Below, one piece after another: positions 1-7,720 of a stretch of 64,000 nt of DNA. The stretch is from positions 1 through 64,000 of the forward strand of contig JAJBTC010000057.1 of assembly GCA_020861095.1 (NCBI GenBank). The letters run 5' to 3'. The position numbers were made by a program, and so were the translations under genes. Positions within the stretch are counted from its first letter, which is position 1; every line of letters begins with the position of its first letter. The notes under the pieces are model-generated. The model was not told where the DNA came from, ran no database searches, and saw nothing but the letters and a program-made list of their open reading frames with translations. The DNA is from Bacteroides sp. Its GTDB lineage: Bacteria; Bacteroidota; Bacteroidia; Bacteroidales; Bacteroidaceae.

Positions 1-51
1 TAGTTCCGTAAATATTAACATAGTTTTCCGGACACTACTGCACGCCGTGCG

Positions 52-170
52 TCTCGTATGTTTGCATATAAAATGGTACGCATAAGGATTTATAAACCTA
101 TTCTTTCTGTCATTTCAATCGTACATCGTAAATCCGTAAATCGTAAATCCCTTTGCTTCTCTACAAGTCT
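52..170. repeat. ~115-bp intergenic repeat, copy 1
   Basis: gtatgtttgcatataaaatggtacgcataaggatttataaacctattctttctgtcatttcaatcgtacatcgtaaatccgtaaatcgtaaatc, near-identical to copy 2. Confidence 0.8.
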
Positions 171-647
171 GTGTCTATGCGCGATGTACGTCCCATACAG
201 AGACGTACCTCTTCGCCATACCTATCCACTACATTCGTATCTATCTTTATTTTTTGTTCCTATAGCCAATCCGTTTGATTATTGGGATCTTTTTTATAGT
301 TCCGGAACCCATCAGATTTATATTCGATTATCAGTGGATAAGTATCGTATTACCTGGATAAGAAACAACAACTCCTATAATTTCCTGTCTCAACTGCGGA
401 ATTCCCTACCCTTTCAGGGCGCAGATCCCCCGGATACTAAGCTACTCATACCACCCGGAAGATAAGAAGTGTAAACCACAGCAAAACCACAGGGGATCTT
501 TGAAATCAGGCTGCTCCTGATGTTTTTATCTTACAGTCTGTAAATATGCAAAGAAACATCCTTCAAACATCTTGCATCTATTCCTTTTTTCCAAAGGGAG
601 ATAAGCACCGATTTATCTCTCTTCTTTTAAACCGTAAGTACACACGA

Positions 648-677
648 AGGGCTGTCCGGAAAAAACCGGACAGCCCT
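648..677 (-). terminator. Hairpin AGGGCTGTCCGG-AAAAAA-CCGGACAGCCCT downstream of rluB
   Basis: Perfect 12-bp inverted repeat about 25 nt after the rluB stop. Confidence 0.6.
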
Positions 678-701
678 GTATGATATAGTATCCCTTCTTT
701 C

Positions 702-2177
702 TTATTCGAAAGAACCCATGCGCAGGAAATTCACTTCCTGTTCGGTCAGGTAGCGCCAGTCGCCCCGGCGCAATCCTTTCTTGGTGAGTCCGGCGAAGAA
801 TACGCGGTCGAGTCTGATCACTTTGTATCCCAGTGATTCGAAGATACGACGTACGATACGGTTCTTACCGGAGTGGATCTCAATACCTACCTGATTGCGT
901 TTTACATCATCCACATAGCTGATCTCATCGGCACGGATCACGCCGTCTTCCAGTTCGATCCCTTCGGCGATCTTATCCATATCGGCTTTGGTGATGTTCT
1001 TATCTGCCTGTACGTGATAGATCTTTTTCTTGAGGTATTGCGGGTGTGTCAGTTTAGATGCCAGATCTCCGTCATTGGTCAGCAGCAGTACACCGGTTGT
1101 ATTGCGGTCGAGACGACCTACGGGATAGATACGTTCGGTGCAGGCACCCTTTACGAGGTCCATCACTGTATGGCGGTCCTGCGGATCGTCGGAAGTCGTC
1201 ACGCAGTTCTTGGGTTTGTTGAGCAGTACATAGATCTTACGTTCCAGGCTCACCGCTTCATCGCGGAATTTCACCTCATCCCCGCGTTTGATCTTGGTAC
1301 CCAGTTCGGTCACCACTGCTCCGTTCACCGATACCGCTCCGGCAGTGATAAACTCATCTGCTTCGCGACGGGAGCATACTCCCGCGTTGGCGAGGTATTT
1401 GTTGAGGCGGATCGGTTCGTTGGGATCTACAAACTGTTCTTTGTATTCGATCTGTTTCTTTACACTGTATTTCGCATTCGGATCGTAACCGCCTGTGCGT
1501 CTGACCGGACGGGAAAATCCCTGGGAACGGCCATCGCCACCTCCCGGCGTAAAGCGCGGACGTCTGGGACGGTCGTCTCCGCCCGGACGGTTGTATCCGG
1601 AATTGCCATAGTTGTTGCCATAGCCGGAGTTTCCGTAGTTGTTGGTACGGGGTTTCCAGCCTCCTGCCTGATTGTTGCCATAGCTGTTGGAGCGATACCC
1701 TCCGGAGCGTTGCTGATCTCCTCCTTCGCGGTTGATGCGCGGACGATAGGGATGATCTCCTCCTTCGCGGTTCTGGTACGGCCGGTTGTAGCCACCCCCC
1801 TCGCGGTTCTGATACGGACGATCGCTGCTTTCCCTGTTCGGGTACGGACGGTCTCCCCCTTCCCGGTTCTGATACGGGCGATTGTACCCCCCTCCCTGCG
1901 GACGGTTGTAGCCTCCACTGCCTTGCGGACGGTTGTAACCCCCTCCCGACTGACGGTCGCGGTCGTAACCGCTACTCTGCCGGTCGTTGCCGTATCTGTT
2001 GTAAGACGGGCGGGAAGGACGATCGCCGTACGGGCGGTTTCCATCGCGGTTGTAATTGTTTTCTCTGTTGTAAGACGGGCGGTTGTACCCACCTTCTCTG
2101 TTGTAGTTGCTGTTACCTTCACGGCTGGCGTTCTCTTCCTGAGAGTCTTCGCGCCAAGTTTCATTGTCTGTACTCAT
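702..2177 (-). CDS. rluB: RluB/RsuA-family pseudouridine synthase with long low-complexity RGN/YNRP-rich N-terminal extension
   Basis: C-terminal half reads as S4 domain (IRLNKYLANAGVCSRREADEFITAGAVSVNG) followed by pseudouridine synthase motif GRLDRNTTGVLLLTNDGDLASKLTHP; N-terminal ~230 aa is repeats of YNRPYQNREGGD-like units. Confidence 0.93.
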   Translation of the reverse strand: MSTDNETWREDSQEENASREGNSNYNREGGYNRPSYNRENNYNRDGNRPYGDRPSRPSYNRYGNDRQSSGYDRDRQSGGGYNRPQGSGGYNRPQGGGYNRPYQNREGGDRPYPNRESSDRPYQNREGGGYNRPYQNREGGDHPYRPRINREGGDQQRSGGYRSNSYGNNQAGGWKPRTNNYGNSGYGNNYGNSGYNRPGGDDRPRRPRFTPGGGDGRSQGFSRPVRRTGGYDPNAKYSVKKQIEYKEQFVDPNEPIRLNKYLANAGVCSRREADEFITAGAVSVNGAVVTELGTKIKRGDEVKFRDEAVSLERKIYVLLNKPKNCVTTSDDPQDRHTVMDLVKGACTERIYPVGRLDRNTTGVLLLTNDGDLASKLTHPQYLKKKIYHVQADKNITKADMDKIAEGIELEDGVIRADEISYVDDVKRNQVGIEIHSGKNRIVRRIFESLGYKVIRLDRVFFAGLTKKGLRRGDWRYLTEQEVNFLRMGSFE

Positions 2178-2250
2178 CTTTTATTCGAATAAATTTTAAT
2201 TTATGGGCCTCACGGCCAGTTCTTCATTTGATATGATTTACCTGAAAGGA

Positions 2251-3597
2251 TCAGACCCCTGTATAGGTATGAGGGGTGATGGCTCTCAATTCATTCTTTA
2301 CCTCTTCGTTCACATTCAATTCTTCGACAAACGCCCGGATAGAGGCTTCTGTGATCGCCTCATGGGTACGGGTCAACGCTTTCAATGCTTCATAGGGTTT
2401 GGGATATCCTTCTCTGCGAAGGATGGTCTGTATGGCTTCCGCCACCACACTCCAGCAATCGTCCAGATCGCCCGCGATGGCAGCTTCATTCAGTAACAAT
2501 TTGCTTAGTCCCTTGAGGGAACTTTGCATCGCAATCACCGCATGGGCAAAGGGTACTCCTACATTGCGGAGCACCGTAGAATCTGTGAGGTCCCGTTGCA
2601 AACGCGAGACCGGCAATTTGGAGGCCAGATGTTCCAATATAGCGTTGGCAATACCCAGGTTGCCTTCGGCATTCTCGAAGTCGATCGGATTGACTTTGTG
2701 CGGCATAGCACTTGAACCTACTTCTCCGGCCCTGATCTTCTGTTTGAAGTATTCCATAGAGATGTACTGCCAGAAGTCGCGGTTCATATCGATCAGTATG
2801 GTATGTACCCGTTTCATGGCATCGAACACGGCTGCCAGGTGATCATAATTGGAAATCTGGGTGGTATACGCTTCGCGCTTCAGCCCCAGTTTGTCTTCCA
2901 CAAACCGGTCGCCAAACGCTTTCCAGTCATATGCAGGATAGGCTACCCGGTGGGCGTTGTAGTTGCCAGTAGCCCCTCCGAATTTCGCGGTCAGCGGGCA
3001 GGCTTTCAACGCGGCCAGCTGTTCCTGCAACCGGTACACAAACACCTGTACTTCTTTTCCCAGACGGGTAGGAGAAGCCGGTTGTCCGTGTGTACGGGCC
3101 AGCATCGGTATATCGGCCCAGTCGGTAGCGTACTTGTTGAGCTGTGCGATCAGCTCTTCCAGCAACGGATAGTATGCGGCCTGCAAGGCTTCTTTGATGG
3201 AAAGGGGCACAGAGGTATTGTTGATGTCCTGGGAGGTCAGCCCGAAATGGATAAACTCCTTGTAAGCCTCCAATCCTCCGATCTTGTCAAACTCCTCTTT
3301 GAGGAAATACTCCACGGCTTTCACGTCATGATTGGTCACGCTCTCGATCTCTTTCACCCGTTCGGCATCCGCTTCATTGAATTCGCGGTAGATCGTACGC
3401 AGGTGTTCAAACAAACCCGGATCTACTCCCTGCAACTGCGGCAAGGGCAGTTCGCACAAAGCGATAAAGTATTCAATCTCTACCCGTACCCGGTACCTGA
3501 TCAGGGCATATTCCGAAAAATAAGCCGTGAGTTGTTCGGTCTTGTTCCTGTAGCGGCCGTCAATAGGAGAAACAGCCGTGAGAGCATCCAATTTCAT
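2251..3597 (-). CDS. purB: Adenylosuccinate lyase
   Basis: 448 aa; MKLDALTAVSPIDGRYRNKTEQL, SSAMPHKVNPIDFENAEGN signature. Confidence 0.96.
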   Translation of the reverse strand: MKLDALTAVSPIDGRYRNKTEQLTAYFSEYALIRYRVRVEIEYFIALCELPLPQLQGVDPGLFEHLRTIYREFNEADAERVKEIESVTNHDVKAVEYFLKEEFDKIGGLEAYKEFIHFGLTSQDINNTSVPLSIKEALQAAYYPLLEELIAQLNKYATDWADIPMLARTHGQPASPTRLGKEVQVFVYRLQEQLAALKACPLTAKFGGATGNYNAHRVAYPAYDWKAFGDRFVEDKLGLKREAYTTQISNYDHLAAVFDAMKRVHTILIDMNRDFWQYISMEYFKQKIRAGEVGSSAMPHKVNPIDFENAEGNLGIANAILEHLASKLPVSRLQRDLTDSTVLRNVGVPFAHAVIAMQSSLKGLSKLLLNEAAIAGDLDDCWSVVAEAIQTILRREGYPKPYEALKALTRTHEAITEASIRAFVEELNVNEEVKNELRAITPHTYTGV

Positions 3598-3723
3598 GCG
3601 TTCGTTCGTTGAATTACATTGTAAGGTACAAAAATAACTCTTTTTCCCGGTTATCTCCCATGAAAAGACAGAAAAAAAGATAAAAAGAGAGAGTTATCCG
3701 CCCGCGGAAAGCCTTTCACAAAA

Positions 3724-3752
3724 AGGGTTCTCCCGTTGCAGGAGAACCCTTC
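3724..3752 (-). terminator. Rho-independent terminator AAGGGTTCTCC-N7-GGAGAACCCTT
   Basis: Perfect stem with A-run on + (U-run on - transcript), just downstream of the 3772..4695 stop. Confidence 0.75.
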
Positions 3753-3771
3753 TGAGTATTCTGAAACCCGA

Positions 3772-4695
3772 TTACTCCAGGTAGATAATCACCTCTGCTG
3801 TAACCATCTCATCGATACCTACCTGATAAGTCAGCCGCAACGGCAGATCCTCATCGGTAAGTAAGGTACCTGCCGGCAGATACAGACGGAGTGAATTGAG
3901 GTCATTCGTATTCAGTTCAGAGCCGAATTCCTGGTCGTCCGAAACAATATACTGCTCTTCGGTCAGGTTATTCGCATCTACCGTATACAGGGTCTGACCC
4001 GGCACATACGTTATATGGTACTCATATACCGGAATAGCATTCTCTCCTTCGTCCCAGCCATCTTCTGCTACAATGAGTGTACCGTCGTTCTCGATCTGTC
4101 CGGTTCCCTGGGAGATCAACTGACCGATGCTTGCGTATCCGTCTTCAGCTACATAGAAACTACCCGAGTTCATCTGCAGGAAAGTAGCAGTCAGCGTTCC
4201 GGCTACGTACAACTCTCCGGTATTGGAGAAATAGAGGAAGTCATTGGTGAAATCAGCCCTTCCGCCCGCTAAGATATACAGACTGGAATTTCCGTTGATC
4301 ACCAGTGAAGAATTGGCCGTAGAGGTCAACTGTCCCAAAGGCAGAACTACTACATCGATCCCGTTTTCCAGGTTCCAGTTCTGTACATCCCAGGTACCTG
4401 CTACATACAATACGATCTTCTCCCCACTGTTGCCATAATGAGGAAGATTACCGTTGTAATTACCCAAAATGATATACGACTGTCCGGCTTGCAGGCTGCT
4501 TACTGTAGTTATATCGATCACATCGTCCGGAACTTCCAGATATTCATAAGGAATGTCTATCAACGCCCGGGTAATTACAGTAGTTTCCCCGGTCTGCTGT
4601 CCGGCTACAAATTCTGACTCTTCCTGACAGGAAGTGACCAACATGGTAATTGCCAGCAAAGGCAAAACCAACCATTTACATACATTTGTTTTCAT
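3772..4695 (-). CDS. Hypothetical lipoprotein, paralog of next gene
   Basis: Signal peptide with lipobox (MLVTSCQ); shares GTWDVQNWNLE.G.DVVVLP...NSSLVINGNSSLYI with 4840..5745. Confidence 0.8.
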   Translation of the reverse strand: MKTNVCKWLVLPLLAITMLVTSCQEESEFVAGQQTGETTVITRALIDIPYEYLEVPDDVIDITTVSSLQAGQSYIILGNYNGNLPHYGNSGEKIVLYVAGTWDVQNWNLENGIDVVVLPLGQLTSTANSSLVINGNSSLYILAGGRADFTNDFLYFSNTGELYVAGTLTATFLQMNSGSFYVAEDGYASIGQLISQGTGQIENDGTLIVAEDGWDEGENAIPVYEYHITYVPGQTLYTVDANNLTEEQYIVSDDQEFGSELNTNDLNSLRLYLPAGTLLTDEDLPLRLTYQVGIDEMVTAEVIIYLE

Positions 4696-4839
4696 AACTA
4701 AAATGATAAAGTAATAAAAATATAAATTAAAAAAAGAATTAAATCTATCACTGTGAAGAAGAGGTGTACAGCATCCGGGCTGTCCGTAGCTGCGGATAAG
4801 TCCTTTCGTACACTATTTCCGGAACCTCCCCAGGCACAC

Positions 4840-5745
4840 CTACCGCAGGGTAACCTTCACAACTCCGGTTACGTCACCCGCCAGACTGGTAAGATTGAAA
4901 GTAAGTTCTTTGGGGAGTTCATCACTGCCCAGCACCACACCAGCCGACATATACAACCGGACGGATCCCAAGACATCCGCGGTAGATAAGGTGGCACCGA
5001 ACCCTTCGTTGTCCGTGATCCGCAGACCGGATTGCAAAGACCGGGAAGGCTCTAATACATAGAAAGACTGTCCCGGTACATAATCGACGTTATAAAGAGT
5101 GGTACTTCCTCCGTTGTCATCATACCCATTGCTCAGGATATTTACAAAACCCAGCGTAAGTTCCCGTTCGCCCAACGAATCAAACGCCGGGAACTGGTCG
5201 ATCTGAGCCGAAGCACCGGGACCGACATAGAACATACCGGAATTGATCTCCAGGAATTTAGCATCCAGCTCACCGAGGTTGTACAGACTGCCGTTGTTGG
5301 AGAAATAGAGAAAGTCGTTGTCAAAGGACGCTTTGGCATCCGGCATGACATACAGGTTGGAATTTCCATTGACCACCAGCGAGGAGTTGGCCGAAGAGTT
5401 GATCGTGGCACCCGGCATGACTACTACGTCTACCCCGGTCTCCAGATTCCAGTTCTCTACGTCCCAGTTACCGCCTACGTACAAGACAGCCCGCTCACCG
5501 GTAGCCCCGTAGAAAGGCACATTGCCGGAATACTCATCGATCAGGTAAGAGTTTCCTCCTTCTATCTGTGTGGTGCTGTCTACCGGGATCACTCCCAAAG
5601 GGATCTCCCGGGTAAAATCGGGCAGGGTCAGTGCATAATCCGTAATGGCCCGCGTAGAAGGTACCATCGGCTCTGCGTGCTGACGGGCAAATTCCGTGTC
5701 TTGCTGACAGGCCGTGAAACAAAGGCCGACGGCTGTGAATCCCAT
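4840..5745 (-). CDS. Hypothetical lipoprotein, tandem paralog
   Basis: GNWDVENWNLETGVDVVVMPGATINSSANSSLVVNGNSNLYV is near-identical to the neighbour; LCFTACQ lipobox. Confidence 0.8.
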   Translation of the reverse strand: MGFTAVGLCFTACQQDTEFARQHAEPMVPSTRAITDYALTLPDFTREIPLGVIPVDSTTQIEGGNSYLIDEYSGNVPFYGATGERAVLYVGGNWDVENWNLETGVDVVVMPGATINSSANSSLVVNGNSNLYVMPDAKASFDNDFLYFSNNGSLYNLGELDAKFLEINSGMFYVGPGASAQIDQFPAFDSLGERELTLGFVNILSNGYDDNGGSTTLYNVDYVPGQSFYVLEPSRSLQSGLRITDNEGFGATLSTADVLGSVRLYMSAGVVLGSDELPKELTFNLTSLAGDVTGVVKVTLR

Positions 5746-6313
5746 AAAAATAAATGTCCTGTTTTCATGTGAATGAATTTATTTCATACAAACCTAAAAT
5801 GCACAGATAAAATACGGGAAAGTACATAGCAGTAACGTGCTCTCTACGACATACCGGATACATGTTGATATTTAAGATGCAAATTAAATAAAAACAACAC
5901 AATATTACAACAATAATTAAACTATTTTTTAATAAAAATTTAACTTCTGGTTTGTTTCTGCCAATCTTACCCGATTTTTCCGGCACCGATCGCCCCGATC
6001 TTTAAAATCCGTATCAAATGGCTTGCCTGCAATGGGTAGCCTGATCAGGAAGTTTGTGTCCAGAATCCTTCGCAACAACATTCGCTTCTTTACCCCTTTG
6101 TTATTCTGATTATCAGGTAAACAACTTTGTTTGTAAGGTATAAGATAATTTTTTTTCATCCTCTACGGATCAGCCTGAAACACAACGGGAAACGGTACCT
6201 ACCTGCGGGAAACGGGACTGTTCCCAAAGCCTGGTTGTTTTATGAATAACTGACACAACATTCGTATTTCTCCACATAGCTTCGGTAGGTTGTGACCTGT
6301 TTGAACAAGTGTC

Positions 6314-6428
6314 TTGTAGGTTTGCATATAAGATAGTACGCATAGGGATTTACAAACAGATTCTTTCTGTCATTTCAACCGTACATCGTAAATCCGTCAA
6401 TCGTAAATCTCTTTGCGTCTCTATACCC
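6314..6428. repeat. ~115-bp intergenic repeat, copy 2
   Basis: gtaggtttgcatataagatagtacgcatagggatttacaaacagattctttctgtcatttcaaccgtacatcgtaaatccgtcaatcgtaaatc. Confidence 0.8.
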
Positions 6429-6575
6429 TTAAGGGAAAGATCCCTATGCTATGGAACCACGGTCTCCGGAAGGGCTCTTTACCAATTGACACTTCAACAA
6501 ATAAATCCCGGATTTCTGATACGCCGACAGTCACAGGCCCTACAGGTAAAAACCGGTACGGACCGTCACAAAAAA

Positions 6576-6607
6576 AGCGGGATACCCTCCATAAAAGGGT
6601 ATCCCGC
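6576..6607 (-). terminator. Rho-independent terminator AGCGGGATACCCT-N6-AGGGTATCCCGCT
   Basis: Perfect 13-bp stem with adjacent A-run on +, downstream of 6633..6980. Confidence 0.75.
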
Positions 6608-6632
6608 TCAACGATTTGGATATGGAATTGTA

Positions 6633-6980
6633 CTACTGTTGTCTGATGTCTATTTTTATCTCCTGATCCGTGCTCAGGTCTATTTCTACCTCTCTGGAAC
6701 AGTAAGAAATAAAATCTACAGTCATCTGGTATTTTCCCGGTTTGAGTTGCGGAATATGGAAGTTACCCATGAAATCCGTATAATATTTTTTACCATCGAT
6801 GGTAACGCTGGCACCGGAAAGAGCTTCTCCACCCTGCAGATCGTATACTATACCTTTCAGCGAACAGACTGCGATCTCGTCAGCGTTTTCGATCTTATTG
6901 TTCTCTTTTTCTATATTCGCGGCATTCAGGCTGAACCATCCGCAAACACATACCAACATAAAGAAAGCTACTTTTTTCAT
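6633..6980 (-). CDS. Secreted carboxypeptidase-regulatory-like (CarboxypepD_reg) domain protein
   Basis: 115 aa; signal peptide, LKGIVYDLQGGEALSGASVTIDGKKYYTDFMGNFHIPQLKPGKYQMTVDFISY. Confidence 0.75.
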   Translation of the reverse strand: MKKVAFFMLVCVCGWFSLNAANIEKENNKIENADEIAVCSLKGIVYDLQGGEALSGASVTIDGKKYYTDFMGNFHIPQLKPGKYQMTVDFISYCSREVEIDLSTDQEIKIDIRQQ

Positions 6981-7077
6981 ATGATCTTATTATCAGTTAT
7001 TAGTTCCTTTTGACCCTGCAAAGATCGCCTCCGGAAATTACAGGTTTATTACATTCGCTTTAAGAAGTTGTGTAGAT

Positions 7078-7232
7078 CCAGGTTATAAGTAGTAAGTTAC
7101 AAGTTTTGAGTATCATCCGGAAATAAGATAAAAAGAATCGACAAGCTAAAAACGATTTAAAACTTACTACTTATAACTCTTACGTATTTTCAATCGTACA
7201 TCGTACATCGTACATCGTCTTGTCGTAAATCT
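7078..7232. repeat. TTATAAGT inverted repeat plus TCGTACA tandem module
   Basis: gttataagtagtaagtt inverted as aacttactacttataac ~90 nt later, followed by cgtacatcgtacatcgtacatcg. Confidence 0.75.
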
Positions 7233-7234
7233 CT

Positions 7235-7708
7235 TCAGTATTCCATTTCAGAGACCAGATGACCCTCTTCGTCCCACATTTTCCAGAGGCCCACGCGCCG
7301 GCCGTTCCGGTAATACATTTCGTAGAGTTTCACTCCTTTTTCGCTCCAGACCACCCAGCGTCCGTCTTTCCGGCCGTTGTTGTACTCGGCATGGGACAGC
7401 AGTACTCCCGCAGGGGTGTAGGTGCGCCAGGTTCCGTGATGGATACCTGCCTTGTAGGAGCGGATTTCCTCGATGCGACCATCCGGGAAATAGACCACAT
7501 ACGTGCCCTCGGGTTTGCCTCTGCGGATAAAGATCTCCATGCGGAGCTCTCCGTCGGTATAAAATTCTTTGTAGTCTCCGGTATAGATGTTCTGCTGTTC
7601 TTTGTCGCTGTAATAGATGCCGTCGATATAATAGACCTTGACATTCTCCTGTGCAAACGCCCCGAGGTGCAACAGGAACAGGCATGTGATAATGATGTAT
7701 TTCTTCAT
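7235..7708 (-). CDS. MORN-variant repeat (YwqK-like) secreted protein
   Basis: Repeats of FYTDGELRMEIFIRRGKPEGTYVVYFPDGRIEEIRSYKAGIHHGTWRTYTPAG; signal peptide. Confidence 0.8.
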   Translation of the reverse strand: MKKYIIITCLFLLHLGAFAQENVKVYYIDGIYYSDKEQQNIYTGDYKEFYTDGELRMEIFIRRGKPEGTYVVYFPDGRIEEIRSYKAGIHHGTWRTYTPAGVLLSHAEYNNGRKDGRWVVWSEKGVKLYEMYYRNGRRVGLWKMWDEEGHLVSEMEY

Positions 7709-7720
7709 CTCCGTATGTTT

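Noticed and set aside
58-465. 135-aa ORF at window start
   Set aside because: Most of it translates the 115-bp dispersed intergenic repeat; the sister copy at 6314 gives a similar spurious peptide
873-2192. 439-aa plus-strand ORF antisense to rluB (and 1460..2164 minus, alternate frame)
   Set aside because: By-product of the stop-poor repetitive DNA; only the rluB frame has family motifs
6309-7013. 234-aa ORF covering repeat copy 2
   Set aside because: Repeat-derived and antisense to the 6633..6980 gene
7198-7222. Possible CRISPR-like short tandem repeat cgtacatcgtacatcgtacatcg
   Set aside because: Unit of ~8 nt with no spacers; simple tandem module of the intergenic element
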